This document shows positions 7,975 to 15,835 of a stretch of DNA of 64,000 bases, piece after piece (the stretch's first letter is position 1; each line of letters opens with the position of its first letter). This stretch comes from Bradyrhizobium macuxiense (GTDB lineage Bacteria > Pseudomonadota > Alphaproteobacteria > Rhizobiales > Xanthobacteraceae), in contig NZ_VITY01000018.1 of NCBI RefSeq assembly GCF_007993935.1, positions 62,001 to 126,000 of the forward strand, read 5' to 3'. A model generated the notes under the pieces. The model saw nothing but the letters and a program-made list of their open reading frames with translations. It did not search any database and was not told where the DNA came from. The position numbers and the translations under genes were made by a program.

Positions 7975-8844
7975 GTGGACCAATTCATCGAACAAATCGT
8001 CACGGGCCTCAGCATCGGGTCGATCCTGCTGCTGGTCGCGCTCGGCCTGTCGATCATCTACGGCTCGATGGGCATCATCAATCTCGCCCATGGCGAGTTC
8101 GTGATGCTCGGCGCTTACGCCGCCTGGGTGTTCCACACCTATCTCGGGCTCGGCCTGCTGGCGAGCCTGGTTCCGATCTTCCTGGTGGTTGCCGCATTCG
8201 GCTGGGTCATCGAGCGCTACGTCCTCAGCCTGCTCAACAACCGGCCGCTGGATACGATCCTTGCGACCTGGGGCGTCGGCATCATGCTGCAGCAGGCGGT
8301 GCGGCTATCGGTCGGCAGCGAGCTGCGCTACGTGCAGCTGCCGCCGGCGCTGTCCGACAGCATGGACGTGTTCGGCATCTCGGTGTCGTCATATCGGGTG
8401 TTCCTGTTCGTCGCGTCGATCGCGTTGTTCGGGGCGACCTGGTTGCTGATGAACCGCACCACGGTCGGGATGAAGCTGCGTGCCATCATCCAGGACCGCT
8501 CGGTCGCCGCCTCGTTCGGCATCAACGCCAAGCGGGTCTACGCGTTGACATTCGCTTACGGTGCGGGCCTCGCGGGTCTTGCCGGCGCGCTGGTGTCGCC
8601 GCTCAAGAGCGTGTCGCCCGATATGGGCACCGGTTACGTGGTCGATGCCTTCATGGTGGTGGTGCTCGGCGGCGTGCAGAGCCTCGCCGGCACCGTGGCG
8701 AGCGCCTTCATCCTCGGCGAGCTCTCCGGCGGCATAGCCTTCCTGCAGAACGACACGGTCGCCAAGGCGATCGTGCTGCTCGCCATCGTCGTCCTCATCC
8801 GTTTCCGCCCCGAAGGGCTTTTCACCGCACGCGTGCGGGCCTGA
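7975..8844 (+). CDS. ABC transporter permease, UrtB/LivH-like
   Basis: A 289-residue hydrophobic protein with about eight membrane segments. It starts at GTG and has the family signature SIIYGSMGIINLAHGEFVMLGAYAA near residue 35 and a closing LIRFRPEGLF. It is the first of the two membrane subunits of the amide-type transporter, forming the inner-membrane channel with the next gene. Spacing to the following gene is 16 bp. Confidence 0.9.
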   Translation: MDQFIEQIVTGLSIGSILLLVALGLSIIYGSMGIINLAHGEFVMLGAYAAWVFHTYLGLGLLASLVPIFLVVAAFGWVIERYVLSLLNNRPLDTILATWGVGIMLQQAVRLSVGSELRYVQLPPALSDSMDVFGISVSSYRVFLFVASIALFGATWLLMNRTTVGMKLRAIIQDRSVAASFGINAKRVYALTFAYGAGLAGLAGALVSPLKSVSPDMGTGYVVDAFMVVVLGGVQSLAGTVASAFILGELSGGIAFLQNDTVAKAIVLLAIVVLIRFRPEGLFTARVRA

Positions 8845-8860
8845 GACAGATCGCTCATCT

Positions 8861-10000
8861 ATGCCGTCGAATGCTCCTCACTCCAGCGGATTGCAGCGCC
8901 TGATCGCGCAGCTCGCACCTCTGCTGATCGTCTGCGCGATCGTGTTCGCGCTGCCGGTGCTGCTCAACAACGACTTCCTGCTCAACAAGGTCGCGCGCTA
9001 TCTGGTGCTCGGCATCCTTACAATATCGCTCGGGCTGTCCTGGGGATTCGGCGGCATCCTCAATCTCGGCCAGGCGATGAGTTTCGGGCTCGGCTCCTAC
9101 GCCATGGCGATGGCGCTGAAGCTCAAGACCGTTCCGGTGCACACGGGGGCCAGCGGGCTGCCGGACTTCATGGTCTGGAACAACGTCCAGCATCTGCCGT
9201 GGTTCTGGGAGCCGTTCCGCTCGCTCACCTTCGCGATCGCCGCGGGCCTGATCGTGCCGGCACTGGTTGCGGCGGCACTCGGCTGGTTCATGTTCCGCGG
9301 ACGCGTCACCGGCGTCTATGTCTCGATCATCACGCTCGCCACCATGGTGGTGATCAATCTCGTGATCATCGACCAGCAGAGCTACACCGGCGGCTTCAAC
9401 GGCATCACCGATCTCGCCCAGCTCGAGATCTTCGGCGTCGCGTTCGATGCCTATGGCCGCGCAACCTATTACCTCGTGGCGAGTTGCGTGCTGCTCAGCC
9501 TGCTGGTGGCCTTTGCCTTCACCAGGACCAAGGCCGGCCTGATCGTGCAGGCGATCCGCGACCATGAGAGCCGGGTGCGCTATTTCGGCTACGACGTCGC
9601 GCTCTACCAGATCTTCGTGTTCGCGCTCTCGGCCGCGATCGCGGGCCTTGCCGGCATGCTCTACACGGTCGTGATGGAGTTTGCCTCGCCGACCTTCCTC
9701 GGCGTGCAGCTTTCACTTTCGGTGGTGGTGTGGTGCGCCGTCGGCGGCCGGCAGAGCCTCGTCGGCGCGTTCCTCGGCGCGGTGCTGGTGGCGGGCATGC
9801 AGGGCGCGCTGTCGGAATCCGCGGCGTTCCTGGAAACCTGGACGCTGGTGATGGGCGCGCTGTTCGTGCTCGTCGTGCTGTTCCTGCCGAAGGGGCTCGC
9901 CGGCCTCGCGCAGGTCGTATGGCGCTGGATCGTGCAGCGCCGCCAGGCCGCTGGCCGCGGCGTTGCCCAAGGCGTCGGCCAGACGGAGGGCAGCACATGA
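8861..10000 (+). CDS. ABC transporter permease, UrtC/LivM-like
   Basis: A 379-residue membrane protein with the LivM/UrtC pattern. LGLSWGFGGILNLGQAMSFG lies in the second membrane segment region, the conserved loop AIRDHESRVRYFGYDVALYQ faces the ATPases, and the C-terminal end is FLPKGLAGL. It is the partner of the UrtB-like permease. Its stop overlaps the ATPase start as ATGA. The long non-hydrophobic insert at about residues 85-120 is typical of UrtC. Confidence 0.9.
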   Translation: MPSNAPHSSGLQRLIAQLAPLLIVCAIVFALPVLLNNDFLLNKVARYLVLGILTISLGLSWGFGGILNLGQAMSFGLGSYAMAMALKLKTVPVHTGASGLPDFMVWNNVQHLPWFWEPFRSLTFAIAAGLIVPALVAAALGWFMFRGRVTGVYVSIITLATMVVINLVIIDQQSYTGGFNGITDLAQLEIFGVAFDAYGRATYYLVASCVLLSLLVAFAFTRTKAGLIVQAIRDHESRVRYFGYDVALYQIFVFALSAAIAGLAGMLYTVVMEFASPTFLGVQLSLSVVVWCAVGGRQSLVGAFLGAVLVAGMQGALSESAAFLETWTLVMGALFVLVVLFLPKGLAGLAQVVWRWIVQRRQAAGRGVAQGVGQTEGST

Positions 10001-10749
10001 GCCCGCACCTCGATCTCCGTGACGTCTCGGTCAGCTTCAACGGCTTCAAGGCGCTCAACGCGCTCAACATGAGCGTGCGCAAGGGTGAGCTGCGCTGCCT
10101 GATCGGACCCAACGGCGCCGGCAAGACCACGGCGCTCGACATCATCTGCGGCAAGGTCAAGCCGAGCGCCGGCACCGTCAGCTTTGACGGCACCGCGCTG
10201 CAGGATCTCGAGGAATACGAGATCGCCCGCGCCGGCGTCGGCCGCAAGTTTCAGGTGCCGAGCGTGTTCCGGGAGCTTTCGGTCAGCGAGAATCTCGACG
10301 TGGCACGCGCACGCCGCACCTCGGTGCTCGGCAATTTGCGCTGGAATATCGGCAACTCCGGGCGCGAAGACATCGAACGTCTTGCCGAGCTGGTCGGGCT
10401 CACCGAGCAGCTCGACCGCCCGGCCGCCTATCTGTCGCACGGCCAGACCCAGTGGCTCGAGATCGGCATGCTGGTCGCGCAGGACGCCGAGCTGATCCTG
10501 ATGGACGAGCCGACCGCGGGCATGACGGCCCAGGAAACCCGCAAGACCGCCGAGCTGTTCGCGCGGCTGAAGGGCAAGCACACGCTGATCGTGGTCGAGC
10601 ACGACATGGGCTTCGTCAAGGCGATCGGCGACATCATCTCCGTCATGCACATGGGCCAGATGCTGGCTGAGGGCACCGCGGCGGAAGTGGAGGCGCATCC
10701 GGAAGTGCGCCGCGCCTATCTCGGATCGGGAGGCATCAGCCATGCTTGA
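9997..10749 (+). CDS. ABC transporter ATP-binding protein, UrtD/LivG-like
   Basis: A 250-residue ATPase. The start at 9997 overlaps the permease stop (ATGA). Walker A is GPNGAGKT (about residues 36-43); the signature region is the atypical LSHGQTQWLEIGM, as in UrtD; Walker B is ELILMDEPTAGM; and the switch histidine is in VVEHDMGFV. It energises uptake with the second ATPase, whose gene begins 8 bp before this one ends. Confidence 0.92.
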   Translation: MSPHLDLRDVSVSFNGFKALNALNMSVRKGELRCLIGPNGAGKTTALDIICGKVKPSAGTVSFDGTALQDLEEYEIARAGVGRKFQVPSVFRELSVSENLDVARARRTSVLGNLRWNIGNSGREDIERLAELVGLTEQLDRPAAYLSHGQTQWLEIGMLVAQDAELILMDEPTAGMTAQETRKTAELFARLKGKHTLIVVEHDMGFVKAIGDIISVMHMGQMLAEGTAAEVEAHPEVRRAYLGSGGISHA

Positions 10750-11434
10750 GCTGACCGACATCGACGCGTTCTACGGCAACAGCCGCGCCCTGCAGGGCAT
10801 CAACCTGATGGTTGGCAACGGCGAATTCCTCTCGGTGCTCGGTCGCAACGGGGTCGGCAAGACCACGCTGATGCGCAGCATTCTCGGCCTGATGGACCGG
10901 GTCACCGGACGCCTGTCGCTCGACGGCGCCGACATCTCGCCGCTGCGGACCTATCAGCGCGCCAAGGCCGGCATCGCCTATGTGCCGCAGGGCCGCGGCA
11001 TCCTGCCCAAGTTCACCGTGCGCGAGAATCTGACGCTCGGAACCTTCGCGGCGAAATCGGCTGGCGGCATCGAGGAGTGGGTGTTCGAGCTGTTTCCGGT
11101 GCTCAAGGATTTTCTCAATCGCTACGGCGGCAATCTCTCCGGGGGCCAGCAGCAGCAGCTCGCGATCGCGCGTGCGCTGCTCGCCCAGCCCAAGGTCATC
11201 CTGCTGGACGAGCCGACCGAGGGCATTCAGCCGAACATCGTCGAGCAGATCGAGGACGTGATCACGCGGCTCAACCGCGAGCGCGGCATCACGGTCGTGC
11301 TGGTCGAACAGAATGTCGCGTTCGCGCGGCGTGCGTCTCACCGCTTCGCGCTGCTCGAAAAGGGACGCGTCGTCGCCAAGGGCGCGATCGGTGAGCTCAC
11401 CGATGATCTCATCCAGCTGCACATGGCCGTGTAG
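10742..11434 (+). CDS. ABC transporter ATP-binding protein, UrtE/LivF-like
   Basis: A 230-residue ATPase with Walker A GRNGVGKTT, ABC signature LSGGQQQQLAIARAL, Walker B VILLDEPTEGI and switch region VVLVEQNVAF. The sequence Q-x-NIVEQIEDVI after Walker B is typical of UrtE. It completes a five-gene transporter with no missing subunit. The amidase gene follows 29 bp later, so uptake and hydrolysis are co-expressed. Confidence 0.92.
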   Translation: MLELTDIDAFYGNSRALQGINLMVGNGEFLSVLGRNGVGKTTLMRSILGLMDRVTGRLSLDGADISPLRTYQRAKAGIAYVPQGRGILPKFTVRENLTLGTFAAKSAGGIEEWVFELFPVLKDFLNRYGGNLSGGQQQQLAIARALLAQPKVILLDEPTEGIQPNIVEQIEDVITRLNRERGITVVLVEQNVAFARRASHRFALLEKGRVVAKGAIGELTDDLIQLHMAV

Positions 11435-11463
11435 CGGGAATTATCAGGAAAGGGAGTCGAGAC

Positions 11464-12501
11464 ATGTTGCATGGAGATATATCGAGCAGCAAGGACACGG
11501 TCGGCGTTGCCGTGGTCAATTACAAGATGCCGCGTCTGCACACCAAGGCCGAGGTGCTGGATAACGCGCGCAACATCGCCAAGATGGTCGAGGGCATGAA
11601 GCTCGGCCTGCCGGGCATGGATCTCGTGATCTTCCCGGAATACTCGACCCACGGCATCATGTACGACTCCAAGGAGATGTACGAGACGGCGTCGTCGGTG
11701 CCGGGTGAGGAGACCCGCATCTTCGCCGACGCTTGCCGCAAGGCCAAGGTCTGGGGCGTATTCTCGCTGACCGGCGAGCGCCACGAGGAGCACCCCAACA
11801 AGGCGCCGTACAACACCCTGATCCTGATGAACGACAAGGGTGAGATCGTCCAGAAGTATCGCAAGATCATGCCGTGGGTGCCGATCGAGGGGTGGTATCC
11901 GGGCGACTGCACCTACGTCTCGGAAGGGCCGAAGGGCCTGAAGATCAGCCTGATCATCTGCGACGACGGCAACTACCCGGAGATCTGGCGTGATTGCGCG
12001 ATGCGCGGGGCTGAGCTGATCGTGCGCTGCCAGGGCTACATGTATCCGGCCAAGGAGCAGCAGATCCAGATCTCGAAGTCGATGGCCTGGGCCAACAACT
12101 GCTACGTCGCGGTCGCCAACGCGTCCGGCTTCGACGGCGTCTATTCCTATTTCGGCCATTCGGCGCTGATCGGCTTCGACGGGCGGACGCTCGGCGAGTG
12201 CGGCACTGAGGAGAACGGCATCCAGTACGCGCAGCTTTCGGTGTCGCTGATCCGCGACGCCCGCCGCAACATGCAGTCGCAGAACCATCTCTTCAAGCTG
12301 ATGCACCGCGGCTACACCGGCCTCATCAACTCCGGAGACGGTGACCGCGGCCACGCGGTCTGCCCGTACACCTTCTACAAGAACTGGATCACGGACCCCG
12401 AAGGCACGCGGGAGATGGTCGAGGCCATGACCCGTCCGACGGTCGGGACCGACGAATGTCCGATCGAGGGCATTCCGAACCAGAAAGTCGCACATCGTTG
12501 A
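11464..12501 (+). CDS. amiE: Aliphatic amidase AmiE
   Basis: A 345-residue nitrilase-superfamily amidase matching Pseudomonas AmiE along its whole length. It starts MLHGDISSSKDTVGVAVVNY, and the catalytic triad falls at the same numbers as in Pseudomonas: E59 (FPEYS), K134 (QKYRKIMPW) and C166 (LIICDDGNYPE). AmiE hydrolyses short amides such as acetamide and propionamide to the acid and ammonia in the cytosol. The ribosome site AGGAAAGGGAG precedes the ATG. The presence of amiC and amiR upstream, in front of the regulated terminator, supports amide-induced expression. Formamidase AmiF is a close relative, but the N-terminal sequence favours AmiE. Confidence 0.95.
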   Translation: MLHGDISSSKDTVGVAVVNYKMPRLHTKAEVLDNARNIAKMVEGMKLGLPGMDLVIFPEYSTHGIMYDSKEMYETASSVPGEETRIFADACRKAKVWGVFSLTGERHEEHPNKAPYNTLILMNDKGEIVQKYRKIMPWVPIEGWYPGDCTYVSEGPKGLKISLIICDDGNYPEIWRDCAMRGAELIVRCQGYMYPAKEQQIQISKSMAWANNCYVAVANASGFDGVYSYFGHSALIGFDGRTLGECGTEENGIQYAQLSVSLIRDARRNMQSQNHLFKLMHRGYTGLINSGDGDRGHAVCPYTFYKNWITDPEGTREMVEAMTRPTVGTDECPIEGIPNQKVAHR

Positions 12502-12515
12502 TCGGAGAAGTGGAG

Positions 12516-12547
12516 CCGTGCCGGCGCGATCATTTGCGCCGGCGCGG
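12516..12547 (+). other. Strong intercistronic hairpin after amiE
   Basis: A 12-bp stem (12516-12527 with 12536-12547, one T-G wobble) around an 8-base loop lies between the amiE stop and the permease start. There is no following T-run. It could stabilise amiE mRNA or lower read-through into the accessory genes. Confidence 0.5.
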
Positions 12548-12583
12548 TTCTGAAAACTGTTGCAAGGGGAAACGGGGGTTACC

Positions 12584-13918
12584 ATGAGCAGCCAAGCGAA
12601 TAACGGACTGGTTCATCAGGCCGAGGGGCAGATCGACGACCTTCTCGGTCATGAATTCGAGCACGAGCCGGTGCCAATGACTGCCCGGCGCAGCGCCTTC
12701 TCGGTCACCATGGTGTGGCTGGGCTTTCCGATGATCATCACCGGCGCGATGACGGGATCGCTGCTGGTGCTGGGCATGGGGTTCAAGAATGCGCTGGTGG
12801 CGATGATCATCGGCAATCTGATCATGTTCGCCTATGTCGGCGCGCTCGGCCTGATCGGCACGCGGCGCGGCATGAACTTCGCGCTGATCGCGAGCATCGT
12901 ATTCGGCAAGAAGGGCTATGTGCTGGCGTCGGGCCTGCTATCGACCCTGCTGCTCGGCTGGTACGCGGTGCAGACCGGCATCACCGGCGCACTGATCTCC
13001 TCGACTTACGGCCTCAACTATGTGGCGATGACCATCGTCGCCGGCGTGCTCTATATCGGGATCACCTTCGTCGGGGTGAAGGGATTGCACTATATCGGGC
13101 TGGCGTCGGTGCCGCTGTTTGTCGTGCTCGGCCTCTGGGTCGCCGCCGATGCTGCGTCGACCACGACGTCGGCGGCGATCTTCAGCTATGCCGGCAACAA
13201 TGGCGTGGCCAGCATGTCGATGGGCGTCGGCCTCACGGTGGTGCTGGCGCTGTTCATCGACGCCGGGACGGTGACGGCGGATTTCAACCGCTGGGCGCCG
13301 AGCCCGCGGGCATCGCTGTTCGCCACGTTCAGCGCGTTTCCGTTCGCCAACCTGGTGGCGATGCTGGTCGGCGGCGTGATGACGGCTGCGCTCGCCGTGC
13401 CGAACGCCAATCCGTTCGGTGTCGACAACATGTTCGGCTTCATGAACGGCAAGCAGCTGACCTGGCTCAGCATTCTCGCATTCATCTTCCTCTACACCAA
13501 TCTCGGATCGGTGTGCTCGCACTGCCTTTACAACGCGGCGACCGGCTGGTCGCGGATCCTTGGCACCAACATGCGGCTGATGGCCGTGATTCTCGGCGCC
13601 ATCGGCATTGTCGTCGCCGCGGGCAATGTCTGGGCGTTCTTCATCCAGTGGCTGTCGCTGCTCGGCATTCTGGTGCCGCCGATCGGGGCGATCATCCTGG
13701 TCGATCAGTATCTGCTGCGCACCGAGGCGCGCGCGGACACGGACTGGCGTGCGAAGCCGTTCATCGCCTGGGGCATCGGGTCGCTGTGCGCCTTTGCAGT
13801 TGAAAACCTGATGCCGGGGCTGTCCACTGCGATCTCAGCCGCGCTGGTCGCCGGCGTCGTGTACGGGGCGATCGCGCGGGTGGAATCTTCGACCGAAAAG
13901 GTGGCGCGCCCCGCCTAA
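12584..13918 (+). CDS. NCS1-family nucleobase/cytosine-type permease
   Basis: A 444-residue membrane protein with about 12 hydrophobic segments, of the NCS1 (CodB-like) purine/cytosine permease family. I took the ATG at 12584, which has GGGGAAACGGGGG just before it, rather than the earlier in-frame start. Family hints: the charged N-terminus with HEFEHEPVPMTARRSAFSV before the first segment, and TADFNRWAPSPRAS in the middle loop. In this operon it could import a cyclic amide, hydantoin or ureide that the downstream hydrolases open. That is inference from position only. Confidence 0.85.
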   Translation: MSSQANNGLVHQAEGQIDDLLGHEFEHEPVPMTARRSAFSVTMVWLGFPMIITGAMTGSLLVLGMGFKNALVAMIIGNLIMFAYVGALGLIGTRRGMNFALIASIVFGKKGYVLASGLLSTLLLGWYAVQTGITGALISSTYGLNYVAMTIVAGVLYIGITFVGVKGLHYIGLASVPLFVVLGLWVAADAASTTTSAAIFSYAGNNGVASMSMGVGLTVVLALFIDAGTVTADFNRWAPSPRASLFATFSAFPFANLVAMLVGGVMTAALAVPNANPFGVDNMFGFMNGKQLTWLSILAFIFLYTNLGSVCSHCLYNAATGWSRILGTNMRLMAVILGAIGIVVAAGNVWAFFIQWLSLLGILVPPIGAIILVDQYLLRTEARADTDWRAKPFIAWGIGSLCAFAVENLMPGLSTAISAALVAGVVYGAIARVESSTEKVARPA

Positions 13919-13953
13919 GCGATCAGCTCAATCAAGCAAGAAGGGTACATCAA

Positions 13954-14973
13954 ATGAGCGTCGACTATCAGATCTATGATCTCGGCAATCTGACCTTGCA
14001 GTGCGGCGCGACCATCCGCGACTGCAAGCTCGCCTACAAGACGTTCGGCCAGCTCAACGCGGCCAAGGACAATGTGATCGTCTATCCGACCTGGTACTCC
14101 GGCCAGCACTACGACAATGAGTGGCTGATCGGTCCGGGCATGGCGCTCGATCCGGCGAAGTACTTCATCATCATCCCCAACATGCTCGGCAACGGCCTGT
14201 CGTCATCGCCGAGCAACACGCCGGAGCCGTATAACGGGCCGCGGTTCCCACAGGTGACGGCTTATGACAATGTGCGCGCCCAGCACCGGCTGGTGACCGA
14301 GAAGTTCGGCATCAAGCACATCCGCCTGGTGGTCGGCTGGTCGATGGGCGCGTTGCAGACGTTCCATTGGGGTGCGCTCTATCCCGACATGATGGATCTC
14401 TTGGCGCCGTTCTGCGGCTCGGCCAAATGCTCGCGGCACAATTATGTGTTCCTCGAGGGCGTCAAGGCTGCGCTGACGGCGGATGCCGCCTGGAAGGAGG
14501 GCTGGTACACCGACAAGCCGGCCCGCGGCCTGCGCGCCGCCGCGCGGGTCTATGCCGGCTGGGGCTTTTCGCAGGCGTTCTATCGTGAGCAGCTCGACAT
14601 CAAGACGATGGGCTATTCGTCGCTGGAGGATTTCCTGGTGGCGTTCTGGGAAGGCTTCTTCCTGCCGAAGGATCCCAACAATCTGCTCACCATGCTGTGG
14701 ACCTGGCAGAACGGCGACATCAGCGCCAACGAGATCTACAACGGCGACTTCAAGGCTGCGCTGCAGGCGATCAAGGCCAAGACCTATGTCATGCCGGGGC
14801 AGACCGATCTCTACTTCCCGCCTGAAGACAGCGAGAACGAGGTCGCGAACATGCCGAACGCCAAGTTCGTGCCGGTGCCGTCGATCTGGGGTCACTTCGC
14901 GGGCGGGCCGGGGACCAACCCCGTCGATGTCGCCTTCATCGATACCAAGCTCAAGGAATTGCTCGCATCGTGA
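13954..14973 (+). CDS. Alpha/beta hydrolase, homoserine O-acetyltransferase (MetX)-like
   Basis: A 339-residue alpha/beta-hydrolase-fold protein. The nucleophile elbow is GWSMGA (S130), with the acid in GQTDLYF (D285) and the base in IWGHFAGG (H314), giving a complete triad in the order of the MetX family. The N-terminus LTLQCGATIRDCKLAYKTFGQ also matches MetX relatives. A real MetX is unlikely here, because no methionine genes are nearby. The lid region and amide operon context suggest a hydrolase or acyltransferase for an amide breakdown product. Confidence 0.8.
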   Translation: MSVDYQIYDLGNLTLQCGATIRDCKLAYKTFGQLNAAKDNVIVYPTWYSGQHYDNEWLIGPGMALDPAKYFIIIPNMLGNGLSSSPSNTPEPYNGPRFPQVTAYDNVRAQHRLVTEKFGIKHIRLVVGWSMGALQTFHWGALYPDMMDLLAPFCGSAKCSRHNYVFLEGVKAALTADAAWKEGWYTDKPARGLRAAARVYAGWGFSQAFYREQLDIKTMGYSSLEDFLVAFWEGFFLPKDPNNLLTMLWTWQNGDISANEIYNGDFKAALQAIKAKTYVMPGQTDLYFPPEDSENEVANMPNAKFVPVPSIWGHFAGGPGTNPVDVAFIDTKLKELLAS

Positions 14974-15022
14974 GTTCGAACGATTGCGAACGGCTGCCTG
15001 CGCGATCATGGGAGGCGTGAGC

Positions 15023-15835
15023 TTGTCCAATCCCGCTTTGCTGCTCGACCAGTACCGCATCCGCCAGGAGCCGTATTACCGGCCGCTCAAGGATGAGGTC
15101 GAACTGTTCGGTGCGGCCTATGCGAACCGCATGCCGGTGATGCTGAAAGGCCCCACCGGCTGCGGCAAGACCCGCTTCATCGAATACATGGCCTGGCGGC
15201 TCGGCCGTCCGCTCATCACGGTCGCCTGTCACGAGGACATGACGGCGGCGGATCTGGTCGGACGCTGGCTGCTCGATGCGGAGGGGACGGTGTGGAGCGA
15301 CGGGCCGCTGACGACGGCCGTGCGTCTCGGCGCGATCTGCTACCTCGACGAGATCGTCGAGGCGCGGCAGGACACCACGGTCGTGATCCATCCCTTGACC
15401 GACGACCGCCGGGTGCTGCCGCTGGAAAAGCGGGGCGAGCTGATCCACGCCCATTCCGACTTCCAGCTCGTGATTTCCTACAATCCGGGCTACCAGAGCG
15501 CGATCAAGGACCTCAAGGAGTCGACCAAGCAGCGCTTCGCGGCGCTGGATTTCGGCTATCCCGACCGCTCTGCGGAAACCGAGGTGGTGTCGCGCGAGGC
15601 CGGCATCGAACCGAACCTTGCCGACCTCCTGGTGAAGATCGCCCAGCACAGCCGCAATTTGAAGGGCCAGGGGCTCGATGAAGGCGCGTCGACCCGGATG
15701 CTGGTCAATGCCGGCCGCCTGATCGGCTGCGGCATCAGCCTTGAAAAGGCCTGCGAGACCACGATCGTGGTCCCGTTGACCGATGATGCGGACACCAGGA
15801 ACACGTTGCGCGACGTGATCTCGGCCTCTGCGTGA
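15023..15835 (+). CDS. MoxR-family AAA+ ATPase (CbbQ/NorQ-like)
   Basis: About 270 residues. I favour the TTG at 15023, giving a protein starting SNPALLLDQYRIRQEPYYRP, because GGGAGG lies 7 bp upstream; the ATG at 15008 is the alternative. Walker A is GPTGCGKTR, Walker B is ICYLDEI, sensor 1 is LVISYNPGYQ, and the arginine finger region follows at KQRFAALDFGYP. The short C-terminal NorQ/CbbQ domain is present. These ATPases work as rings with a VWA-domain partner to remodel or activate a metalloenzyme. Here the partner is the next gene, overlapping by GTGA. The target enzyme in this operon is unknown. Confidence 0.9.
   Translation: MSNPALLLDQYRIRQEPYYRPLKDEVELFGAAYANRMPVMLKGPTGCGKTRFIEYMAWRLGRPLITVACHEDMTAADLVGRWLLDAEGTVWSDGPLTTAVRLGAICYLDEIVEARQDTTVVIHPLTDDRRVLPLEKRGELIHAHSDFQLVISYNPGYQSAIKDLKESTKQRFAALDFGYPDRSAETEVVSREAGIEPNLADLLVKIAQHSRNLKGQGLDEGASTRMLVNAGRLIGCGISLEKACETTIVVPLTDDADTRNTLRDVISASA

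Noticed and set aside
6596..11434. Naming the transporter as a urea transporter (urtABCDE)
   Set aside because: The subunits are of that family, but no urease genes are in view, and amiC, amiR and amiE surround it, so an amide ligand is more likely. No urt symbols were given.
13954..14973. Homoserine O-acetyltransferase (metX) by name
   Set aside because: The triad and fold fit, but there is no metW or methionine gene nearby and the operon is for amide use, so only family likeness is stated.
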